Shown: piece after piece, positions 46,687 to 56,441 of the stretch
How positions within the stretch are numbered: position 1 is the stretch's first letter
How the letters are laid out: every line of letters begins with the position of its first letter
Assembly: GCA_033675265.1 (NCBI GenBank)
Contig: JAUJYZ010000551.1
Span: forward strand, 247,671 to 311,670
Origin: Actinostola sp. cb2023
Taxonomy: Eukaryota > Cnidaria > Anthozoa > Actiniaria > Actinostolidae
Length of the DNA stretch: 64,000 nucleotides
Direction: 5' to 3'
The notes under the pieces: generated by a model
Database searches by the model: none
Told to the model about the DNA's origin: nothing
The model's input: the letters and a program-made list of their open reading frames with translations, nothing else
Program-made: the position numbers and the translations under genes

Positions 46687-46817
46687 TATACTCTGATCTA
46701 AACACGCGGGATGTTGGGAGAACACGAGAGAAGCGTAGGAAACCACGACGCGTAGCGGAGTGGTTTCCAGCTTCTCAAGTGTTCTCCCAACATCCCAAGT
46801 GTTTAGATCAGAGTATA
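46687..46817. repeat. 131-bp hairpin element with CGTAGC centre
   Basis: TATACTCTGATCTAAACACG at the left pairs with the right end TGTTTAGATCAGAGTATA. The inner stem GGGATGTTGGGAGAACAC / CTCCCAACATCCC and GTAGGAAACCAC / GTGGTTTCC closes on ACGCGTAGCGG. Further out, AAGACAGTTTTCC (46,668) and GGAAAACAGTCTT (47,065) make a larger inverted repeat around this and the next element. Confidence 0.9.
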
Positions 46818-47060
46818 CACCTATTTCAAAAAATGTTGGCATCTGAAATCTGAATCTGTGACCTAAAAACACTCGTAGCCACACTATTCGCCAACACAGG
46901 TCTTCGCCTAAAGGTCATGGCATATTCCAGTAATTACAAGATAGATCACAACTCATACGCACAATAATAATAAAGTTCTTGTGCATTGCAATCCCTCTCT
47001 GTCTCAGAATGCAGATTCAGATTCAGATTTCATATGCCAACGTTTTTTGAAATAGGTGTA
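46816..47060. mobile_element. 245-bp TIR element, TACACCTATTTC ends
   Basis: TACACCTATTTCAAAAAATG at the left and CGTTTTTTGAAATAGGTGTA at the right, with inner arms (GTTGGCAT, TGAAATCTGAATCTG) matching for about 45 bases. The ends are those of the LINE-containing unit at 10,076-11,022. It abuts the hairpin at 46,687-46,817. Confidence 0.8.
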
Positions 47061-47139
47061 CAACACGGAAAACAGTCTTATATTTCTTTTATAAAATAAC
47101 TACAATGATTTCTTTTTGAAAAAACCCTTTATTTACGCG

Positions 47140-48862
47140 AGATTCTACTGATCAAATTTGCAATTCTCCTGAAAAGCGTCAGAAATCGCCCATCGTCCAA
47201 TCAAATCTCACGAAAGAAATCAAATTGGCAAGCGACTCGACAACTTTTATCTGTGCCGTTTTAGTGTTTTGACAGGAAAAACGTTTTGAAGAATGCTATT
47301 TTCTGTCAGAAAATTAAAGAAGAATGCTTCTTACGGCTTCCTTTATCAGTTTGTGTGATCCTGTGAATATGAAAAACGAAGAAAAGCTGAGCTCGGAAGA
47401 CGAATCACCAACTTTTTGAAATATTTGACAACTAGATGAATGAGCACGAAGTCAGGTAGCCAAATATCCACAGTTTTTGTTGTAATTTTGAATCTTTTCA
47501 GCGTTTTTCTCGACAAGAATGTATAAACGATGGACGTTTTTGAGACAATTGACAATATTTTTTCTCTTTGACATATTTTACTAGAGATATTTTCAGGCTA
47601 ACACTTGTATTTTCAGTCGCTACCTTGAGAAAATATTTGTAGCTATAGAACTCAAAGAACGATTAGTATGTGATTGAGAAAACTGAACAGTTAGATTATT
47701 TAGTTATCTTCGTATATTGTGATTTGTGGACAAAAGTGGACGATTCGTCGCCAGTTTTTGGTGTGTTTGAGGCTCAATTCTTGCAAATTTTCGGTTTCAA
47801 AGCAGCAAATCACATCTAGATAGAACTAGCCTCCTAAAGCAGACCTGTGTCCAGGCTTCCGTTTTACTTCGCTGGCCACTGGGTCTGCTCAGTTGAACCA
47901 TACATTCCTTTCCAGTGGATTAGCCAATCAGAACGAACCTCTTAAATCTGTGGTGGTGCGGACTTTGACCTCTATGGACTTCCACAAACAAACATCACGT
48001 GAACTGACAGTTCGTACTGGAGTTTGAAGAGTGTTTTCAAGCTAGCAATGTGATGTTTTCAAAATTCAACAGTTGAATATCCACCAGCAAAAGTCAATCG
48101 ATCCGAGCGATTTATTGGTTTCTCAATTTCCGACTGGTCATGGAAAGTCATTACTGATAAGACTTATATCAAGCATTGAAACTGATCTACGACAACGGTA
48201 CACACGATTCTGGTCATTTATTTACTTTAGCAAAGCAACTTCTGCAGACACACAAAGAGTTACCGTATTCATAGTATTATTGTATGTTTATATCCAAAGT
48301 ACGGGACAAGAGTGTCAGTAAATTAATTTTCGTTTGTCAGAATATTTCCGGGTTTTCCTCTCCTTTGACTCACTTTTGGCACAAATAAAGCACAAGTCTT
48401 CGTTGATGATTTTCTTTGTAGTGTTATCATTATCTGTGGTCATTTAACCGGGTTTAAACATCATTGATCAGATTATGAATTTTTAAAAACAAGCTAGAGC
48501 TTTGCAACACGATATCTCTAAAAATAACTCAAAGTGTGGGAACTGTTTTGGCACTGATAATACGAGTGATTTCATTGGCTAGTTCCAATGGGCGTAAAAC
48601 AATTGGAAAGGAATGTATGGTTCATCTGAGCAGACCCAGTGTCCAGCGAAGTAAAACTGAAGCCTGGACACGGGTCTGCTTTAGGAGGCTAGATAGAACT
48701 TGAACTTGAGAAAACAAGAAAATCTAATTGTATGGCGGCAGTTGAAGATATATTTATTAAATGAAACATGTTTAACAGCAGAAAAATATATATTTGGTGT
48801 CGATCAAATCCAATGCATCTCTTCAAGGTCGTTCAAGGTCATGACGTAGCGTGTTTAGATAC
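47140..48862 (+). repeat. About 815-bp direct repeat, copy split by an insertion
   Basis: 47,140-47,826 plus 48,692-48,862 together correspond to the uninterrupted copy 45,831-46,645. The shared region ends near AAGGTCATGACGTAGCGTGTT. Confidence 0.9.
47827..48691. mobile_element. hAT-like non-autonomous element with a helicase-like exon
   Basis: Ends TAGCCTCCTAAAGCAGACC and GGTCTGCTTTAGGAGGCTA are exact inverse copies, flanked by the 8-base duplication GATAGAAC (47,819-47,826 and 48,692-48,699); the empty site is seen in the sister repeat. An 8-base target and TAG start suggest hAT. Inner arms include CAGTGG / CCAATGGGCG-type sequence and CCAATCAGAAC. The interior frame near 48,073 reads LLVSQFPTGHGKSLLIRL, similar to motif I of RecQ-type helicases, probably a captured exon fragment. 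Confidence 0.75.
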
Positions 48863-48995
48863 TCTCATCTAAAACGGTGTTTTGACCAATCAGAGCACGC
48901 ATTATATCTAAATTATTTTATAAATATATATACTCTCATCTAAAATGGTGTTTTGGCCAATCACAGTGCGCGTTATATCTAAATTATTTTATAAA
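48863..48995 (+). repeat. Tandem pair of 68-bp CCAATCA modules
   Basis: ATACTCTCATCTAAAA(C/T)GGTGTTTTG, CCAATCA, GCGCGTTATATCTAAATTAT-type sequence and TTTATAAA occur twice in a row. Confidence 0.85.
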
Positions 48996-49088
48996 CTCTG
49001 ATAAAACACGACTGGAGCTGTAGAACACGATAAAAGGTAAAGGAATCACGAGCCTCCGAGCGAACAAAAAAGTAAGCTAAATAAACAC

Positions 49089-49579
49089 CCGGCCATACCA
49101 ATCGATAATTTCGATAATCGATAATAATCAATACCAATCGATAATAATCGATACCAATCAATCGATTAATATTGGAAATCAATGAAAATCGATCACGTAA
49201 AACTGTGTGAGTATCGATTTTCATCGATTTCTATCGATTTTCAACGATGCTCAGAAATCCTTCAGACATGCTAAAGATTTGTTGATAGTGTGGTAGATCG
49301 ATAGATGACTGACGTTCTGTTGTTCGCTACAGTTGGTGATCATGTGCTTCACCAAATTATTTAGATCACGTATCATATTCGCTGTGGTGAATTTTTGGAA
49401 TCGACAATATTTGATATGAATCGATAATAATCGATATAATCAAGGACACTTGGGTTGTGAGTATCGATTATCATCGATTACCGATATCAATCAATACTAA
49501 TCAAATGATTATTATCGATGAATATCGATGAATTCGATTACTTTCCGATGATCGATTTTTATCGATTGGTATGGCCGGG
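49089..49579. mobile_element. TIR element made largely of ATCGAT sub-repeats
   Basis: CCGGCCATACCAATCGAT at the left and ATCGATTGGTATGGCCGG at the right, flanked by ATAAACAC (49,081-49,088 and 49,580-49,587), an 8-base target duplication. The interior has more than ten ATCGAT or ATCGATAATAATCGAT motifs concentrated near both ends and a unique middle. Confidence 0.85.
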
Positions 49580-49803
49580 ATAAACACAGTTTATGGTCCT
49601 ATACTGTGGAAAGTTTAGTTTAAAAAAAAACAACTCAAATACACAAATACAAATACAAATACACTTCTGATATATTTAGTTAATTCCTCAAAACAAACAC
49701 AAACACACAGGAATAAAAAGAATCCGCTAAAAAGATCAATAAATAAAGAAGAGAAACCATTCGAGAATTCCGAGAAATACTTTAGAAAGAATGTGAGTCT
49801 CAC

Positions 49804-50328
49804 CGATGGCGATGTCTTCGCAACTCGTAGAATATGATACACTGCTCCTTTGAACGACAAACAAAAGGCCTCCTTGATGTATGTAGCAGCCATTTGCCTA
49901 GCAATGATAAATCCACCATGATTAACTAGCAAACAATCCACGTGTGTTGTAGGGGTTTCTTACCTTATCACATCACTGTGCAGATATTTCTCCATCCTTA
50001 CAATGGGACTCAGTAATTGTTCAGGAGATATTTGATCGAGTATAGAAGGATCATCCTGCTCCACGTCGCATTCTTCTGTGATAAAACAATCCAAAGTTAA
50101 AATTCGTCATAACTTCACGTCCTGACTGAACAAATCTCGCAGTGAAACGATCAAGCGAAGCTAAACGATAAGCTCGAAACTACGATAATATAATGCAAAT
50201 AATATACCATCATCTTGATCTTCCTCCGTATCATCATATCTTCTACTAAAAACCTTATATCTGGAAAGGAAAACGAGTTTTAAGAGGGTGAAAGAGCGAT
50301 AATCAAAGACACACAACCTACCCGCCAT
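49804..50328 (-). CDS. PPP4R1: PPP4R1-like gene, 5' exons
   Basis: ATG at 50,328 in AAGATGG context. Exon 1 is 50,328-50,318 (11 nt, donor GTTGTG), exon 2 50,260-50,208 (acceptor TTTCCAG, donor GTATAT), exon 3 50,075-49,964 (acceptor ATCACAG, donor GTAAGA) and exon 4 49,897-49,804 (acceptor TTGCTAG, donor GTGAGA). Phases join to MAGRYKVFSRRYDDTEEDQD, EECDVEQDDPS, then ISPEQLLSPIVRMEKYLHSD and VIRQMAA. The acidic start and SPEQLLxPxxRxEKY...RQM resemble the N-terminus of protein phosphatase 4 regulatory subunit 1, a HEAT-repeat partner of PP4c. Sequence after RQMAA agrees poorly, so exon 4 may be misdrawn. A later exon at 35,984-35,886 supports the call. Confidence 0.6.
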
Positions 50329-50450
50329 CTTGGAAGTTGCAACCGACAAACAGGTCACGTGATTAGATTCCTCTGGTCCGTGAATAAGGGGGAGGAGAGA
50401 GAACTGCAAAACACGTTGGTGGGGGGAGGGGACGTTCTCCATGCATTAGC

Positions 50451-50622
50451 TAGGCCATTTCCGAGTTCCTTTTATCTCTGTTTCAAAACGAGTCTACGTG
50501 CGAAACCTTTCATATGAAAATTAGTTTTATTTACATGAAAAAGGAAGAATGATTTTCATATGAAAGGTTTCGCACGTAGACTCGTTTTGAAACAGAGATA
50601 AAAGGAACTCGGAAGTGGCCTA
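50451..50622. repeat. 172-bp fold-back element in the PPP4R1 upstream region
   Basis: TAGGCCATTTCCGAGTTCC and on to 50,524 pairs with 50,548-50,622 (GGAACTCGGAAGTGGCCTA) with one mismatch visible (ATTTCCGA / TCGGAAGT). Inner arm: ACGAGTCTACGTGCGAAACC. The loop is about 24 bases; TA may be the target. Confidence 0.9.
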
Positions 50623-50715
50623 TTGCAACCTCGTCCCCAGGGCCCTCTCTTCTCGCTATTTTCAAAATGGCGGACGCTCGAGAGAAGACCCTGGTTTAGG
50701 CTGGTCACGTGTCTC
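50623..50715 (+). repeat. Dispersed repeat, inverse copy at 62,228-62,315
   Basis: CAACCTCGTCCCCAGGGCCC, TCTCTTCTCGC, TTCAAAATGGCGGACGCTCG and AGAGAAGACCCTGG recur inverted at 62,228-62,315, outside the other end of the 10.8-kb element. I read this as two copies of a common repeat. Confidence 0.8.
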
Positions 50716-51061
50716 CAAGAATCTTGGAGGTTCGTACCCAGGCTGCCATTTTCTAGCCTCCGCATGCAGTGCCACAGGAAACCCATCTGATAGAGTTTTA
50801 GTATTTTAGAGTTGCCTGCGGATGGCTAGTCGAAAGTAATCGAAAGGGTCTGTACTGAAGAAAATACGTTCGTTGATGTTGCGATTGTTTTGCCTCAAAT
50901 AATAAATAAAATCACCTGGAGCAATTCTGGGCTTTTTCTTCGGGTAGAAGAGCACAGAATGCGTCATCAGAATGGAATTTATGAGTAGTGATACTGACTG
51001 CATATATGTACTGAGAGGTATTAATATTGTCATAAAATTGCCAAATGGAAATGGAAATACG

Positions 51062-51650
51062 ACATGGAAATCTGGCAATTTGGCAATGTGGCAATGTGGC
51101 AATGTTGCAATGTGGAAATCTGGCAATGTGGAAATCTGGAAATCTGGCAATGTGGAAATGTGGCAATGTGGCAATGTGGCAATGTGGCAATGTGGCAATG
51201 TGGAAATCTGGCAATGTGGAAATGTGGCAATGTGGAAATGTGGAAATCTGGCAATGTGGAAATCTGGCAATGTGGAAATGTGGCAATGTGTAAATCTGGC
51301 AATGTGGAAATGTGGCAATGTGGAAATCTGGAAATGTGGCAATGTGGAAATCTGGAAATGTGGAAATGTGGCAATGTGGAAATGTGGCAATGTGGAAATC
51401 TGGCAATGTGGAAATCTGGCAATGTGGAAATCTGGCAATGTGGAAATCTGGCAATGTGGAAATCTGGCAATGTGGAAGTCTGGCAATGTGGAAATCTGGC
51501 AATGTGGAAATCTGGCAATGTGGAAATGTGGAAATCTGGCAATGTGGAAATCTGGCAATGTGGAAATGTGGAAATCTGGCAATGTGGAAATCTGGCAATG
51601 TGGAAATCTGGCAATGTGGAAATGTGGAAATCTGGCAATGTGGAAATGTT
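51062..51650. repeat. Octamer satellite (STGGMAAT)n, left array
   Basis: About 73 octamers, nearly all GTGGAAAT, CTGGCAAT, GTGGCAAT or CTGGAAAT; only positions 1 (G/C) and 5 (A/C) vary. The 8-base period leaves both strands open in several frames, giving long Met-Trp-Cys-Gly-Asn or Phe-Pro-His repeat translations that are not evidence of genes. Confidence 0.95.
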
Positions 51651-52329
51651 CAACCGGTATCCCTGTGGCTCGATGAGAACACGCACAGACTGGTCAGCGG
51701 TAGTATTATTGTGGCAGCCATTTTGTTTGCTTCGAGCCATGGCCGGCTTCAGGCTCTCTATTTTGTTTTGGTTTTGGCCTTTGGCTTTGGGGCAGGCTAT
51801 TTCTTTCGACCAGCTGATATTCTAAAATGCAAGGCTTTCCTTTTACATTGTCCAATAACGTTCATGATCATATGGATACGGAAATAATTTAATTATTCAA
51901 ACAAAAGGTACGTTGTTGTTTTCATTGTACGATTTTATATTGTGTAGTTTAACTTTAATTTCATCCACAGTACAATTTTTGCTTATGCCTTTAAATAATA
52001 TGGCTACACTAAGCTTACATGTACAAAGCTCTCAGCTACTGTAGCTATGGTATTAATAAAGAAAGGGACTTACAAACTCGAACTGTAGCTATCAAATCTC
52101 AAATATTAAACGGTATCTAATCTTTTGGAGGAGATTAATGATTGTTTAACAGTCGATCGATTATTGACATGACAAGCTTAGGATTGTAACATGCAAGCAG
52201 TGGGAGTGATTATTTAACCTGTGAACTACATACTAAATATATTATGATCTTTTTGTTTACTTTTATGTTACAAAGCACTCCAAAGCCTGCATGAAAATAA
52301 TTGTATTAGTTTTAACGAGCACTAACTAG

Positions 52330-52460
52330 AGTGCAATTTAGAAAAGCGTGAAATAGTACTAACCTTAAATAGTACTAAATAGTGATATTTCTATTGTTTT
52401 CTATTGTTTCATTAGTGCTATTTAGTACTAATTAGTTATCAAGCTTTTCTAATTTGCACT
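52330..52460. mobile_element. 131-bp MITE, present in the left arm only
   Basis: AGTGCAATTTAGAAAAGC at the left and GCTTTTCTAATTTGCACT at the right, flanked by CTAG (52,326-52,329 and 52,461-52,464). The right arm has the empty site GGACTAGTTAGTGCTCG at 59,963 with a single CTAG, which fixes the limits and the 4-base target. Confidence 0.9.
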
Positions 52461-54107
52461 CTAGTCCAATATATATATTTATATTTTGTGTGTGTGCGTG
52501 TGTCTGCCAAGTGCACACACTTAAATCTAATCACATCAACTACAATGCCTAACAATAATTAATAAAATGTTCTCAATACTGAACAACAAGATCAGGATCA
52601 TTGCATCCACAGTCGATTATTGACATGGGGGGTACGTACATACATGTACTAACAGTGTAAAGTCTGAGAATATATATAATGTACTAACATGGATACAGAG
52701 TAATTTACATCTAACTTTGGTTTAAGAAATTGATGATAGCATCACTTTGACTTGATTTTATTATCAGTTCTCTTCGTTTTGGGGTTGGAAGGTTCAAATC
52801 ACACCCGCGAAATGCTTCTTCAAATTCAGCCTTTCCAACATTCACTCCACATTCCTTGAGGTGGTCTTCAGATATGCTGGTTGGAGGAAACTTCACAAAG
52901 GCGATTGTCCTCTCCAAAGTGACGACTTCTCCTACATTCTTCTGTGCAAGGTGTACCATCTCACTTTTTATTCCGGCTGGCGTCCATTCCTTCCTTAATT
53001 TGGAGGACAGAGATGCCCTGAAATTTGATACTGTGCACACTGGACCAGGGAAGGTCAGTATCTTGGTGGCAATACTATCTGCACTATCTGGTTGTTCTCT
53101 GTTGCTTAAAATCTGAATAAGATAAATGATACGTTGGTTAAATATATATTACTGCTACTGAGGTTTATAAGTGATATAACCTGATGAAGACAAGGATAAA
53201 TGTACATCAAGGTAAAAGGTATTTTATCATCATCCAAATGTACCTTGGTGTACACATAGAGAAGTGATTTCCTTATACACATTGTTAGCAGTATATATAT
53301 GTATAACATACAATGTAGCAAAAAGGGATCATTTCAAAATACCATTTTGGAGTTAATAACTACCGGTAATTATTATTGATTCCTAATTGGTATGGTGTAA
53401 GCAATACATTTGTATATCCGTGAAACAGTACTAGTAAATATGGGATATCGCATGGAAAATAACATAGGGTATCTATTGCACAGCCATACCCACAATTTTC
53501 TGGAGTACCCCCTCCCCCCCTCTCTTCCCAGGAGAACATTATCGTATAATTTATAAGACAAATATGTTCTGTCTCCTGCAGATCGACTAATATTCTGGAA
53601 AGAGGAGTGACTCCAAAGTGGCAACAGTATTAGGGACAGACAAAAACATTATTGTAAACAGCCCTCAATTGACTGACCCCCACCCCTAGGGGTGTGTGTT
53701 TGCTCAGTAATAAGTTTATATATGTACCGGTAATCACATTTTTGACTTTAGTATTAGACTGGACAAATGTGTTATTAATGTACATTATCCTCATTCATGC
53801 AGCACTGTGATAGTCAGACCATAAAGCAGCTCTAACCTTGCTTATTTGCTTCCGTTGTTGTTGAAAATACTCCATAAGTTGAATGGCATAGTTCATGTAT
53901 GATTCTGGTATGACCCTAGGAACCATTCCATATGAATGGAAGAGATGGCGTCGTGTGTAGTTAAAGAGTACGTAGAGCACCACAGATAGACGCAAGACCA
54001 GCCTTCTTTCTTTTCCACACTCGGTGTATGATGCATCTAACATCTGGCCATTTTTCCATTTCTCATTCAGCTTTATGCATATTTGTTCGTCATACCTGTC
54101 GAATTGT

Positions 54108-54173
54108 TTTTTTTTTATATTAACCTTCTTTAAATAAAGTTCATTCATTCATTCATTCATTCATTCATTCATT
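54108..54173 (+). mobile_element. 66-bp truncated retroposon in the DUF3987-like exon 2
   Basis: Flanked by exact 17-base duplications CATACCTGTCGAATTGT (54,091-54,107 and 54,174-54,190). The insert ends TTTAAATAAAGTTCATTCAT with about eight ATTC repeats, a LINE/SINE 3' tail; the body is lost by 5' truncation. It disrupts the coding frame. Confidence 0.9.
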
Positions 54174-54463
54174 CATACCTGTCGAATTGTGACAATGCGC
54201 CTTCACTTAATGTGTAGAGTATACCATCTTGGTGATCATTGTGTATAGCTTTGTACAGGTCCTGGAGATTTGATAAATTCGACCTAGACAGTTGCTCAGC
54301 AAGTGGCTGGGTTTCTTTTCTTGTCAATGCTTCAGGCCTCATTACTGCAAACAAGAATCTCAGATCAAACCCACTCTGCGTAGAGACCATGGAGGGGTAG
54401 ATTTCCTTGAAGAACTGTCTCACCTAAAAAATGTACACTGTATGTTACAATCTTTGATAGTGT

Positions 54464-54522
54464 AACTACAATACAATACAATACAATACAATACAATACA
54501 ATACAATACAATACAATACAAC
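54464..54522. repeat. (ATACA)n microsatellite
   Basis: About eleven copies of the 5-base unit in intron 1 of the DUF3987-like gene. Confidence 0.95.
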
Positions 54523-54543
54523 TTACCCACGACCTTCCCTCAG

Positions 54544-54700
54544 TGACTTGATAGCTCAGTTGGGAGAGCATTACACCGGTATCGCAAAGGTTGTGGGTTA
54601 GATTACTGTTCTAAGCCTGAATGTTTCAGGTATTTTCCAGTAGTGTTATGCCCCATTTGGATTATTATATATATTATTACATCGCTACTGACGGACATTC
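54544..54700 (+). mobile_element. tRNA-derived SINE
   Basis: Box A TAGCTCAGTTGGGAGAGCA (54,552-54,570) and box B-like GGGTTAGATTACT (54,595-54,607) stand at tRNA-like distance, with CACCGGTATCGCAAAGGTTG between them and CCTGAATGTTTCAGG downstream. It is a diverged polymerase III head of a SINE, not a functional tRNA: the acceptor stem and anticodon loop are not intact. It lies in intron 1 of the DUF3987-like gene, opposite orientation. Confidence 0.75.
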
Positions 54701-54892
54701 AGCTAAGTGATTATTGTGTTTTAAATTATATGTATGTACATAATGACATGTACTTGTATTGATTGATTAATACTTTGTACAAAGTTATTGTAATTTGAAC
54801 CAGTTATAAATTGCATAAACTCTATCTTGTACTTGGTCCATGCAACTTTTTTTTTTTTTCCCCACCTATATGTAAATATGATCTTTACCATC

Positions 54893-54893
54893 T

Positions 54894-54921
<28 letters not shown>
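54893..54921. repeat. Poly-C tract
   Basis: A run of nearly 30 C on the plus strand (G in the intron of the minus-strand gene). Its length may be unreliable in the assembly. Confidence 0.9.
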
Positions 54922-54924
<3 letters not shown>

Positions 54925-55759
54925 TGCATCTGTGTGTTGCTCCACACCTCATTACCAAGGTCTAACAAAGATTTCTTACAATTAATTATTAAAAACTGAC
55001 CTGCATAAAACCTCCCACTGATACACTTGTCTTCTCAATTGTTACACGACTACTGCTGCTGCTACCAGAATTTATGTAGATTGAATCTCCATCAAAAAGT
55101 CTGCACAGCGTACCTCCTTCTCTGTCAGAATTTATTTGTCTCATGGTATCTTCCATTTCCTCATTGATGATTAGTGCAATACCATCATTTTGAATGAGGT
55201 GTTGCCTAAGTCCAACCTCTGTAAATTTGTCGAGGAGAATGCACTTTGCTGCATTCTTTTCAACAGCAGCAATTGGCTGTTTGCATCCAAATGCAAAGCA
55301 CTGGTTTTTACCACCAGAGGGTGGGGAAATGCAGAGTGTGAACAAGCTGAGGTTTTCTTTGTATGTACTTGTGGCTTCCAGCTTGCTCAAACCAAGTAGA
55401 GATGATACGGTGGGTAGGATGGACATGAACATTAAGTGTTTGGTTGTGCCATGTGCCTTGGAAAACATCTCTATCCACTCTGTAAAGTACATTGGAGCGA
55501 CTTTGTCCCAAGGGAACTTGATTTCAGCAGCTTGTGAAGCTATATCATTTATTTCTTCATCTGATTTGCTATTGAAAGCAGAGAATTTGGGTTTCTTCGA
55601 GGCAGAAGCCATCTTGTCTTGAAAAAAAAAAACGCGCGAAATGAGCCCACGTGAGCGGTATAGTAAGGCGCGCGCATGAACTGGGCTTCCTGCCGGGTGT
55701 GGATTGTGTTTCCGCGGGCTCGGCCACAGGCGCGGCAGCCCAACCATTTTTTTCTGAGG

Positions 55760-56075
55760 CTTTTATAATTATTATTATAAAATAACTGTGCATATGATAT
55801 AACGCGCGCTCTGATTGGCCAAAGGATGCGTATTCCGCATGCTTTATGAGAGCACACAGCACGCGCGCACAGATATTCAAACTTTTTTGGAACGAACAAA
55901 ATTGAAAACTTGTCTTAAAATCATAATTGTATTTTATAAAAGAAATAGAAAACTTGTCCGCTGTGCTATGTGCGGATTTGTAGCACTTGGGACACTTCTC
56001 TCGTGTTCGGATTAGTCCCCGCGTGCTATAAATCTGCACATAGCACGCGCGCTCGTTTTCTATTTCTTCAAAAAA
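55760..56075. repeat. CCAATCAGAGCGCGCG module plus long hairpin
   Basis: 55,780-55,950 is the inverse copy of the module at 43,898-44,100. It adjoins an imperfect hairpin, GTGCTATGTGCGGATTTGTA at about 55,963 and TATAAATCTGCACATAGCAC ending about 56,045, around GGGACACTTCTCTCGTG. Confidence 0.75.
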
Positions 56076-56441
56076 AATTGTTTTGCATGCGCGCGTCTTT
56101 TTTTGATGGGTTCAATTCCATTCCTGTGGTGGTAGAGCGCGCGCGCGCGATACGTTCCCTGTGCATAGAAATGTATAATGTAAATTGGGATCTCTCTCTG
56201 TGTACTTCCTTCGGGACGCGCCCGCAGCAATGTGTATAATATAGAAAATGAACTAGAAGTTCTTGGCTGAGATGCGTGACACCTACTTTTTTAGATAAAA
56301 CAATGGTTACAAAATTTAATGGTTACAAAATTGTGTATGCGGGACGCGCGGGATGCACACAGGGAGCCCAACATTGTACGTTACTCAACACAGGGAACCC
56401 AACCTAATACGTATGTATATACGTTGGGCTGCCTGTGGCTC

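Larger units (their letters stand above)
50329..50928 (-). promoter_or_regulatory. Probable PPP4R1 5' region, loaded with repeats
   Basis: Between the PPP4R1-like ATG and the left edge of the 10.8-kb element. It contains ATCACGTGACC near the gene (about 50,355-50,365), a pyrimidine-rich stretch, a fold-back element and part of a dispersed repeat. I cannot place the transcription start. Confidence 0.35.
50929..53905 (+). repeat. Left inverted arm of the 10.8-kb element
   Basis: From the outside inward: 130 bases of terminus, octamer satellite, a unique block TTCAACCGGTATCCCTGTGG onward, AT-rich sequence with a 131-bp MITE, then the 3' part of the DUF3987-like gene. The segment 52,610-53,495 with exon 3 is missing from the right arm. 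Confidence 0.85.
52711..55612 (-). pseudogene. DUF3987-like (primase/helicase-type) gene, three exons
   Basis: ATG at 55,612. Exon 1 55,612-55,001 (204 codons, CAG/GTCAGT), exon 2 54,423-53,837 (acceptor TTTTTAG, donor AAG/GTTAGA) and exon 3 53,112-52,711 (acceptor TTATTCAG, stop at 52,711). Residues 97-104 PPSGGKNQ resemble a Walker A loop, 147-152 ALIINE a Walker B-like strand, then LCRLFDGDSIYINSG (169-183) and, in exon 2, GFDLRFLFAVMRPE. This order fits the DUF3987 ATPase-like family of phage and mobile-element replication proteins (from memory). Exon 2 is cut by a 66-bp retroposon with a 17-base target duplication. Without those 83 bases exon 2 is 504 nt and all three exons keep phase 0, about 505 residues in total. 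Confidence 0.65.

Noticed and set aside
50972..51887. Long open frames on both strands (up to 258 residues) with Met-Trp-Lys-Cys-Gly-Asn or Pro-His-Cys-Gln-Ile repeats
   Set aside because: They are produced by the 8-base satellite, which keeps several frames open on both strands. No domain flanks them.
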